Source of the DNA: Phlyctochytrium arcticum
Taxonomy: Eukaryota > Chytridiomycota > Chytridiomycetes > Chytridiales > Chytridiaceae
Assembly (NCBI GenBank): GCA_025602905.1
Contig: JAHLKI010000015.1
Span: forward strand, 62,001-126,000
DNA: 64,000 nucleotides
Reading direction: 5' to 3'
Under the pieces are notes generated by a model, which made no database searches, was not told the origin of the DNA, and saw only the letters and a list, made by a program, of their open reading frames with translations. Shown in pieces: positions 55,601 through 64,000 of this stretch (its first letter is position 1; each line of letters starts with the position of its first letter). A program made the translations under genes and the position numbers.

Positions 55601-56719
55601 AATGCGTGCGCTTCGTGCGATCAGCAAAAGTATATCCTCGCCATATGGAAACGCACGAGGCAGTTTGCCAAACTCACCTTTGACGTCAACATCCCGGAAA
55701 ACCTCTGACATCTCTCTTACTTCGTCGACCGATGCCGCTCCATTGAAAGTCCGTATGAATTTTGCATTACTTTCACCAAATGACTAATAAGGTCCACTAT
55801 TTCGCAGGATGTGGGTGCAGCCACAGTTGATCCATCTTTTAGACAAATGGAAAGCCAAGATTTGGATATGTCGGCAATATCCATGTCCGATAGCATATTG
55901 GCTCAGGGAAGTGATATTCTGTCGGATTTCGATATTGAACCAGTCGAAGAAGCGAGTGTGAGTTCGAATTCGCGTTTTCAGCCGGCCTCAGTATCTTATA
56001 TCACATTGCAGGGGGAGTGCACACCAACGTTGGCCTTCCAGTCCGCTCGCACGCACCGACACCTACAAATGCTTACTGACTTGCGCCGTGGCGATTTTAA
56101 AGGTCAGAAACATAGTGCTCTTGATGAAGGAAATCTTCTAACCCTTGTCTATAGATCCTTCTTTCACGCCAACGGCCATTCCCCGCGCAGCAAAACCACC
56201 ACATCCATTTCATTCGCGCCTGCCTATCTCTCCACGCACGACCGAAAACAAGTTGGACGTGCCTCCAGAGCTGCCCAGATCCCCGTTTTCCAATCCGGGA
56301 TCCGCAGGACGACCGACTCTGCCGCGATCACTTGTCCAAACCCAGTCATCCCCCTCTCCGATACCCACGCTCCCATCTACACTACCATCTTCACTCATGT
56401 CTTCACCCTCCCGCTCACCACGGTTGCGAAAACAGGATACAACAAGTACCCCAAAGCGTGATCCATTGGAACTGCGAGGAGGCCGTGGAGACCTGTCTGA
56501 GCTCAGAAAGCGTGCTGTGGTGGCAAGAAGTCTAAATCTGTTTGGACCCTCTTCTCACAAGCCGCTTGCCGAACAGTCGAGCAACGCGCAGCAAAAGCAA
56601 CCTGAGGTAGGTCCGTTTGTATCGGTCGTTCGATGGTATTTTCTCACACTCGTACTTAGATGAGTGCGCGTTTGGCAAGGCAAATGCGAGTCTTGGAGCA
56701 ACTCCGTGCCCAGGCATAA
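52700..56719 (+). CDS. TPR protein collinear with the N-terminal domain of RanBP2/Nup358
   Basis: Many exons; the first are 52700-52792, 52846-52956, 53017-53036, 53089-53139 and from 53188, and later edges are approximate. Exon 1 reads MYSPAVFKRQFTCAEDVDEF, then TPR units: TAAFGYYKVGAYPQAERYFN, VIEALAHTHVQLGSLQNAMK. An alpha-solenoid of low complexity follows. Against the RanBP2 N-terminal domain I find, in order: NLFLALFSCFSTDF, KVQLPTFRSADFIWDENV, LKTTLTWVTDNL, SIRTLLRSTFPRLPESRQ, PTIADMEAFLLILLVQRH, QQERFWRTALWLHG, IWGALGLLYS and YAEARDYLTCW. A Ser/Pro-rich tail (residues after about 800) includes SPSRVMEEMRALRAISKS and ends with a short basic helix. No Ran-binding, zinc-finger or cyclophilin domain is present. 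If right, it would sit on the cytoplasmic face of the nuclear pore. Otherwise it is an unclassified TPR scaffold. Confidence 0.6.
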
Positions 56720-57796
56720 ATGACTAATTCGGCGGCATGGACGCTTTTGATCCCTATCTCTCATCTTCTGTTGGTTGGTATATTGGACATCACTGGTCGA
56801 AGCACGACGAATACTGACCGGCAAGCAATCACTGCAAAGGATATCTTGCAAGGCTTCTTGTGGTGCGGATACCTATGCATGTACTGTAGATATATATTTG
56901 AAAGAGAATTGTATGCGCAGGTTCATGAAGCACTATGGTCTGTCATGAAGCATCACTGCTGGTCTGACAATGACAGCAGTAGCTGCTCAGATAATACTAG
57001 TTCCTCAGATTAGAGTTTTTTTGGAGATGTGCACAAAGAATGATCATTGATTCAACTTTGCCATTATGTAGACCCATTGAGTACTTTTTTGCGGCGGGGG
57101 AAAACACATAAATAACGGCTTCAGACCCACCACCCCTCAATTTATTTGTTCGGCCACAATTTGTTCACTGTCACCATGAAAAGGATTCGTACTCCTTCAG
57201 ACGCTCCCAATCACTCTCAAAATCCTTCCCGGAACCGGCGCAACCGGACGAGCATCACAAACGACGGAAAAGGAACGACAAATCAGACGAGACAAATGGG
57301 TGACCGAGCGCAGGACCGAGCGTTGCTGCGCGAAACCCCAAAGTTGATAAACCGAAAGCGGACAATCATCGCTCCAGGGCGTTCGTTGATCCCAGGCGTT
57401 GACGCAAGGCAACAGAAAACCCCCAGGCGATAGCTAATCTCACAGCTTTTACTTATTGCTGAGAGCTGAACATAGGAATATATACTTAGGGTGAGTTGAG
57501 TGAGAGGTATCTTCCAGACTGGTGGGAGGGTGTTGTTAGAGAGTCAGTCCTCGGATCGATCCGCGCGTGGAATGGGGCTTTAGAAGGTCGAGATCTTCAC
57601 AGATCTGTTTGCGGACTTTTGGTGTGCGAACTTATGAGAGGCATTTCGTTCGATCATACGTGTATCACCTTTGTATCCAGAGCGTTCTTTGTTCCAAGCT
57701 CCAATTTGAGATTTTCCGAGCCTGCCAACCTGATTGCTCTTGTTTACAGATTCTTCAGGATCCCGCATCTACTACATACAAGCATCATCAACAGGA
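56720..57796. other. Gene-free stretch upstream of CDP-DAG synthase
   Basis: About 1.1 kb. A 98-codon frame at 56720-57013 abuts the TPR gene stop, and a basic frame at 57176-57433 (MKRIRTPSDAPNHSQNPSRN) has an ATG but no known domain. Both are too weak to call. Confidence 0.3.
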
Positions 57797-59281
57797 ATGG
57801 GAAAGAATAAAAAGAAGAGCCCCAGCGGTGGAGGGACAACAAATCCTTCACCATCTTATGCCGATATTGCTGACCATCGGTTATCGGTATCCACAGCAGC
57901 TACACAAGGTCGGAGGAGATCAAATCCAGGCTCAGCGTCGACAACCCCCACAGACACTGGATCATTGACCAATTCGCCTATAGAACATCGGAAACATCAC
58001 AATCACAATCCAGGCGGTGATCCTTCCGGTAAAGGCCAAAATGGTTCTGGTCAAGTAGGAGGGGGCACGAACAACAACGGTGTCACGCTTCTTGTCGATG
58101 AGTCGAAAAACAAAAAGTGGCAAAATGCAGCTGTGCGAACGCTCTGGACTTTCGTCATGATTGGAGTATTCCTCGGCATTCTATTGGCCGGGCCTGCATG
58201 GGTTGTGTTGCTCGTTGTTATTCTTCAAGGACTGGTCTACAGAGAGGTCATCTCCATTGGCGTGTCTCCAGCACGCGAGGCAAAGTTACCATGGAACAAG
58301 TTCTTCCACTACTACTTTCTCAGCGCGACCAATTATTTCTTATACGGCGAAACTCTTATTGAGCGATTCAAACCATATGTCTTTGTCGACGCATTCTTGA
58401 TGCCCCTGGCCACCCACCACCGCTTCATCAGCTTCTGTGTTTACACTTTCGGCGTTGTCTTATTTGTCCTCAATCTCAAGAAGGGACACTACAAATTCCA
58501 GTTCTCGCAATTTGGATGGACTCACATGGTCCTCCTTCTAGTGGTCATTCAGAGTCATTTCATTATCAACAACATCTTCGAGGGACTGATTTGGTTCGTG
58601 CTTCCAGCTGCCTTGGTAGTTTGCAATGATATCGCGGCCTACGTTTTTGGATTCTTTTTTGGTCGGACTCCCCTGATTGCTCTTAGTCCAAAGAAGACTT
58701 GGGAAGGTTTCCTCGGCGCTCTATTCTCCACCATCATCTTTGGATGGTTCTTGTCGGGATTCCTCGCACAATTCTCGTACATGATTTGCCCCATGCGCGA
58801 TTTCAAGACTTCTTCCTTTTCGGACGTATCCTGTGTCCCCAACCCGGTTTTTATACCGACTGCATACCGCGTGGCCCCCATGCTCGGTGGTCTTCTCCGC
58901 AACATATTGCCATTTGCTGGAGTTCCGTTCCGTACCATCACCGTTTATCCGGTCCAGTTCCACTCTCTGGCATTATCCGTTTTTGCCTCAGTTGTCGCGC
59001 CTTTCGGCGGCTTCTTTGCCTCAGGATTCAAGAGGGCGTTCAAGATCAAGGACTTTGGGGACTCTATTCCAGGCCACGGTGGAATCACCGATCGCATGGA
59101 CTGTCAATTCTTGATGGGCTTATTCAGCTATATGTATTTCCGAAGTTTTGTGGGTGTCAGTACGGGCGCCACCGTTGGAAGTATTCTTGAAACTGCTGTG
59201 CAAAGTCTACGAACCCCGGAACTGGTTGAGCTGGTGCAGAAACTCAGAGAATACCTCGACGGCCAGGGAATAGAAACGTGA
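57797..59281 (+). CDS. CDS1: Phosphatidate cytidylyltransferase (CDP-diacylglycerol synthase)
   Basis: Single exon, 494 aa from ATG 57797. A cytosolic N-terminus of about 110 residues (Ser/Thr/Asn/Gly-rich) precedes eight to nine membrane helices, for example TFVMIGVFLGILLAGPAWVV and VVLFVLNL. NDIAAYVFGFFFGRTPLIAL and SPKKTWEGFLGA are conserved cytosolic-loop motifs. The family signature is SGFKRAFKIKDFGDSIPGHG running into GITDRMDCQ, which holds the metal- and substrate-binding acidic residues. The enzyme makes CDP-diacylglycerol from phosphatidate and CTP in the ER, the precursor of phosphatidylinositol, phosphatidylserine and cardiolipin. Length and order match the yeast enzyme. The upstream open frame from 57734 lacks an ATG. 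Confidence 0.97.
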   Translation: MGKNKKKSPSGGGTTNPSPSYADIADHRLSVSTAATQGRRRSNPGSASTTPTDTGSLTNSPIEHRKHHNHNPGGDPSGKGQNGSGQVGGGTNNNGVTLLVDESKNKKWQNAAVRTLWTFVMIGVFLGILLAGPAWVVLLVVILQGLVYREVISIGVSPAREAKLPWNKFFHYYFLSATNYFLYGETLIERFKPYVFVDAFLMPLATHHRFISFCVYTFGVVLFVLNLKKGHYKFQFSQFGWTHMVLLLVVIQSHFIINNIFEGLIWFVLPAALVVCNDIAAYVFGFFFGRTPLIALSPKKTWEGFLGALFSTIIFGWFLSGFLAQFSYMICPMRDFKTSSFSDVSCVPNPVFIPTAYRVAPMLGGLLRNILPFAGVPFRTITVYPVQFHSLALSVFASVVAPFGGFFASGFKRAFKIKDFGDSIPGHGGITDRMDCQFLMGLFSYMYFRSFVGVSTGATVGSILETAVQSLRTPELVELVQKLREYLDGQGIET

Positions 59282-60850
59282 TCGTCGTGACTTGCGTCGA
59301 TTCAGTCCTTACCGGAATTCAACTTGCAATTATAATCAATATCCGGTTTCAGAACTAGCGCCTACTTTTTTTGTGTCGTTGAAAAACACCATCAATTTTT
59401 TTAACTCGTGAAATTACAGTCTTCCTTCAGCTCCCGCCATGTACTCAAAATGCTAATATAGGCGCGTGGTCAAAAAATAGCTATACAACCTACACTCTTG
59501 ATCTTTTTACTTTCTCTCAATTTACCTCCTAATCTTTAATTTGTTTTTGATCTTCGGACGACCTCATAATCATTACTTTCTGCGCTTTTCAAAATCGAAA
59601 TCATATTGTATGGCGTTCCCAAACACAAACTTCCCACGCAGAAGTATGAACTCACCTGGAACTCACACACCATTCCATACATTCTTTCTCAACCACTTTG
59701 GAATCCCGTCAGACGACACCATACTATATTTGATGTTTCATTGTGTCTTTCTCCTCGTCAGGACGTTAACTTTTGTTATCGCTAATCTGAAGGCATCAAC
59801 ATCGGCTCAGACATGGGAGCAAAGTATTAAAGCTACACTTAAACAGCGACACCCTCTATGTTGCTGTTCTTCCTACGATCTTGACTAATTACGATGTCGT
59901 AGGAGAGACCCTACTACTCGGATAGTCCGACATATGCTTACCTTGTCAGATGTGCACAACAAATTCTTTTTTAAAAGCGTTGGGCGTTACGCTCGAAAAC
60001 TCCTTGATGTAAATTTTGAACAGGGTGCGCGAATACAAGAAGAACCGGATTTCGCCCCGCTGATGACTGTTATGGCTCATCAGGTTTACCTTGGGGATTC
60101 AGATCCTGCTGGCACATTGCTCCAGCAGACACGATGTCTCGCCTCCTTGGATTGCCCACAGCTCCTACAGATCAGAAATTCCCGCTGACTGGCCACACTC
60201 TGGACATAATGCTGCCCAGAGTTGGCTGATGCTCGGGGAATGTTGTGATCCACTAGTTTCGATGGGATCTCTATTTTCACTTTGAGATCTCATCTTGTGA
60301 CCGTTGGTTGAAAGTCGTCAACACTACCAGTGAGTTCTTCCGCAAGTCATCCTTTCCCTGATCCTTCCCAACACGCCGAATCCCCTCAAAAATCGATTCC
60401 TCAATACGGTACACATCAGGTGTCCTATGGTTCCTGAGACTACCGAGAGTGATTTGATGGACCATCATAATGTCAAATGCCCAGTCCATCATGTTGGGAT
60501 CAGTTCAACATATGCGAACCAAGCGGTAGACCCAACTGGTAGTACTTGACCATACCTATGGCTCAGGATCCACATCGTCCGTAGGGCAAACTGGTTGAAA
60601 GCTCACAGCGCCATGGACAGAAGTCGCAATCTACCCCGGCCCAAGCCCATATGAAACTGGTTGCCTTTGAACTGTTTGCAGCCTTTGAAAAATCATGATT
60701 CTTGCCGGCTAAGCCGCGAAAGAACTTCCGTCGCCGCGTACGCCGAGTCCCCGGGCAAATGTCAAAAACAAACTCTCTTTAGGATCGGGAGCGTCCGTCA
60801 AGACTGAGAGCAAAAGTAATACCCAAGAACACTCCTGGGGTCCGGCCGCA
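59282..60850. other. Gene-free stretch between CDP-DAG synthase and the Caf120-like gene
   Basis: About 1.57 kb. Frames at 59541-59888 (+), 59934-60188 (+) and 60277-60492 (-) have some protein-like character (GRYARKLLDVNFEQGARIQE on plus) but no recognisable domain, and I could not join them by splicing. A decayed gene is possible. Confidence 0.3.
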
Positions 60851-63800
60851 ATGTCGTTGTTTTCGCTCGACGAGCTGGATGCGCTGTACAAGAAATCGAA
60901 ATCAGAGTCGCCTTCTTCAGGGCCTCCGTCACGGGGGTCGCCCTCAACTTCAACATCGTCTCCGCATCAACCTCCTAGACCTGCTCCAACAACATCTCTG
61001 GACCTTCCCTCCCGACAAGCCCGGCAACCGCAAGGGCAACCCAGTCTGCCAATGTCACAAACGGGAGCTAAACGCGTATATAACAGTAAGTGGTTTGCTT
61101 TGGTCACAAATACAGTGGGAACGAAAGTAAATAAAGCATCATAAAGGGGCAAGCAATCGACCACAAGCAAGAACGGGACATCGAGCAGAATCATCCGATT
61201 CAGAAGAATCTGGTGGTGGCTCATCATCCCCGGAAGAAGATGAGAAGCCTTTGCAGCGTATACCCGAGAACCGTGCAAATGTGCGCCCAGGACACCGCAA
61301 TCGGACATCGCAAATGCCCAGAGCTGCCGGTGCGCCATCGGCAGCGGCGGGACTGAGTTCAGTAGACCGTTCTGCAGGGCTGTCGCGAGCACCAATATCC
61401 AGTAATCATCGGGGCGGGAGTATGGCACAAATCAGGCGTGAGGCTAGCGGTCCACAGGCTGGATCAATCATTCCAGGGGCCAAACTGGAGCCCCCCGCAC
61501 GAACCACGTCATGGAGAAACTCTGCTGCCGTGCCCGCTCCAGTAGAACTCTCGTCTAATGCGTCAAGTACGCCTACCGTACTTCCTGTAACAACGAAACC
61601 CGAGAGGCCGGAAAAGGCGCAAAAAGACGAAAAGCTTGACAAGACCCAGAAGGCAGAAAAGATTGAAAAGGCCAAGCCTCGCCCATTTTCAAGCTTTTGG
61701 AAAAGTTCAGATGATAAGAAAAGAGATACCTTGGTAGATATTCCCTCTTCTGTGGTCGCATCCGAATCAAAACCGAAGCAGTCCGCAGAACCGAAAACAA
61801 GTCAGGATTCAAAATCAAACCCAAAGGCTACGCCGAAAACAAGTCAGGATTCAAAGTCAAACTCAAAAGCTACGCCTTTAGTCACCTCCATCACTACTCC
61901 TGTTGCCGGATCCAAGCCAGTTGCAGCAACGGTGGCTAGCGATTCACCCAACTTTCTGCCGCAAAGCCTGTCCGCTACGCCACTGGCGTCAGTTCTTCCC
62001 AAGCTCAATGAACCGCTGCCGTCTCTTGGCCGTGATATGGCCGATCTTGAATCGATACTGTCAACTTTCGCCAAAAAGAAGTATACTGAGGGTTATCTCT
62101 ACAAGAAAAATGAGATCAATTCGAACGGCACCCCTGTTAAAGCCACAGATCCTCCAAGTGTACCTGGCGACGAAAATGGTCGCTGGATCAAGTACTGGGC
62201 AGAGTTGCGTGGCACCAGGTTGAAACTTTGGCATGTCCCTGAGCACATTATTAGTCTTACTTATGACCCGGCACCAACAATTGAGAAAGTTCTCAAGTTA
62301 GAGTTGAGCCCTTCACCCTCTGCATTGGCAACCATCAAGAATGCCAACCCCAATCCTGTCGTCTTGGACGTATCTGACAGTGTTCAAGAAGTACTGCCGC
62401 AACACTTTCAGGTCAAGCAAGGGATGGGTTTGGCAACACCACCCCCGGTTCCTTATACGAACCTTTTTGCCATTTCTACCGAAGGGTCCAATTTGCAATA
62501 CATGGCGTCCTTGTCCACCATCCAGACGAATACGTGGGTTGCAGCGATCCGTCTCGCACTTTTTGAGTCAGCAAAGATCAATGAATTGTTTAGTTTGAAG
62601 CTCTTGCGGCGCGGGCAGTTTTTGCAAGCATGGAAAGACATTGGTGTAAACCCATTCCATACTTCAGCTCATTCCCACGAAATAAAATACGAAGGAATGC
62701 TGGAAGTTCGTTACACGTACGCTAATGAGTGGAAACCCTATCATGTTGTCATCAAGCGAGGCGGGTCAGGGTCACTGACGAAGAAACTGTTTGGTGCCAA
62801 GAAGAAGAACCTCTCATCCCTCATTCCAAGCGAGGTAGATTCGCAGGATGTGAAACGTCAAATATTGTTTTACGAAACCAAAAATGACGTCAAGCGTGGC
62901 AATCCTGTGTTTTCTATGGAGGTTGTTCACATGGCATATATGATCCGTCCTGAGCCGCTTGAACTGGTTGAGCAGAGTGCCGCCGCGCAAGTCCGTTTAG
63001 AAGGCTGGTTGTCTCTTCCTTCCGGTGATCAAGTCCAGGGGAAAAAACGACTGGCAGTTTCGGCCTCGGCTACGCATGTCATGAAGGATACATTTGCTCT
63101 AGTCGGCCCTGAAGGATACGCCAGTACTGCCGATGAACCACTGAAAGGTTTTGCTGATGAATCAGATGGGCGTCCTGTGCCATATTCTGTTACGCTTCGC
63201 GGTATAAGTACAGACGATATCTCCCGCTGGCTTATCGCCATTCTCGGCACCTTCAACCTTGACTCTGATGTCGATCGTCGGGAGCGGGAAGTAGCGGATG
63301 GAGAACTTGGTGTAGCAAAGCGAGTGGCGACTCCCTTGCGGGCCGGCAAAACTCGCGGAAACGTCTCTGATTCTGGTTCTGAAAGTGACAATGAAGAATA
63401 CTCATCCGGTACCCTGTGGGGCCTCATATACTTGGCTGTCGATGAAATTGCTGGCTTGAACATGCAGGGAGAAGTGTATCCGTCAGTCCGTTCACGGTTG
63501 AGCGAGGTCTTACGGGACAAACAGCAATCCAAGCGCGAAGGCTTTTTGGTCCAATGGAATGACGCAGTAGTGGCCGGAGAAGACGGGCGTCGCGAATATG
63601 AGATTCGCGAGGTTGAGCACAAAACTGCCGAGTTAGTCAAGCTACTGGAGACTGCTATCAAGAATGAAAAGCGAAAAAGTAAGAAGGCAGCTCGTAAATC
63701 AGTTGCTCTGGGTGAAACGCTAGCTCCTGCCGACCAAACTGCAAAGCGATTATCAGTAGCTGTCCCGCAAGGTTCTGCTACAGCTGAAGATGTGGTTGCC

Positions 63801-64000
63801 GAGTTGGTCGATGAAATGATAGATGATGCCGTTGGCAATCCCGAATCTGCCCCACATACATCAAATCCTCCTCAGGATACCAGTACTCGACAGGTGGCCG
63901 AAACCCATGCCGCCCAGGGATCAGATTCTGCCTCCGAAAACTCAGATTCGGACTCTCAAGATGAAACTGGCAAAAGCTCCCTACCAAATACCGCACGGCC
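60851..64000 (+). CDS. Caf120/Skg3-like PH-domain protein, 3' partial
   Basis: Exon 1 is 60851-61075 and exon 2 runs from 61147 past the window end, with intron 61076-61146 (GTATAT..AAAG). The N-terminal 380 residues are Ser/Pro/Lys-rich and disordered (MSLFSLDELDALYKKSKSES; repeated KTSQDSKSN units). A pleckstrin-homology domain begins near residue 387 (KKYTEGYLYKKNEINSNGTP, GRWIKYWAELRGTRLKLWHV, NTWVAAIRLALFESAKINEL). A second region resembling a split PH follows (YEGMLEVRYTYANEWKPYHV, RQILFYETKNDVKRGNPVFS, RPEPLELVEQSAAAQVRLEG). This two-part layout is that of the fungal Caf120/Skg3 family. Yeast Caf120 associates with the CCR4-NOT complex; PH domains suggest lipid or protein contacts at the cortex. 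The C-terminal end is outside the window. Confidence 0.82.

Noticed and set aside
56720..57013. 98-codon frame overlapping the stop of the TPR gene
   Set aside because: It starts within two bases of that gene's stop codon, lacks a motif, and ends in a low-complexity Ser/Asp run.
57146..57433. Basic 95-codon frame upstream of CDP-DAG synthase
   Set aside because: An ATG at 57176 and a basic composition alone do not support a gene.
59541..60492. Several 70-115-codon frames between CDP-DAG synthase and the Caf120-like gene
   Set aside because: Some protein-like character, but no domain and no workable splice joins; left as unassigned.

Overview
The window is nuclear DNA of a fungus. Genes lie on both strands and are split by many short introns (48-140 nt, mostly 50-80) with GT..AG ends and CTAAC/CTGAC-like branch sites. 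The gene set includes a GPI-type chitin deacetylase, the fungal complex I 21 kDa subunit, a Caf120-type PH protein, a 7TM-RGS receptor and a Crypton transposon. The mix suggests an early-diverging (chytrid-like) fungus; the species cannot be named from sequence alone. Exon joins given below were worked out by hand. They keep a single open frame and restore family motifs, but they are not backed by transcripts.

0-16 kb: a 5'-truncated zinc-dependent AstE/AspA-type deacylase; a hidden three-exon NUXM gene divergent from eIF3f; a JmjC/cupin protein with an acidic insert; an 11-exon WDR48/UAF1 homologue; and two convergent glutathione-transferase-like paralogues with an unknown ORF between them. 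The tail of an ISXO2/IS1595-type transposase lies at 15.4-15.7 kb.

16-30 kb is accessory: an apparently intact Crypton tyrosine-recombinase element (799 aa in 8 exons), a 36-base poly-G tract, two identical tRNA-Lys(CTT) genes in opposite orientation around a bZIP factor, two solo LTRs (one with a perfect 5-bp target duplication), and a broken multi-exon unit of unknown kind.

30-42 kb: an intronless Prp22/DHX8 helicase; an 8-exon seven-helix RGS protein; a 12-bp minisatellite; an acidic nuclear protein whose last 100 codons and 3' flank are repeated in a perfect 609-bp tandem duplication; and a four-exon SWS1/ZSWIM7 gene immediately downstream.

42-64 kb: a long coiled-coil protein (possibly meiotic, SYCP1-like), a CDC50/LEM3 flippase subunit, a PRKRIP1 homologue, a chitin deacetylase, a TPR gene collinear with the N-terminal domain of RanBP2/Nup358 (unexpected in a fungus), CDP-diacylglycerol synthase, and the 5' part of a Caf120-like gene that runs off the end.

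Functional links are modest. CDC50 and CDP-DAG synthase both act in phospholipid metabolism, Prp22 and PRKRIP1 are both spliceosomal, and WDR48 and SWS1 both relate to DNA-damage tolerance. Nothing indicates a cluster. Divergent pairs with short shared promoters (NUXM/eIF3f, WDR48/GST, CDC50/PRKRIP1, deacetylase/Nup358-like) are common.
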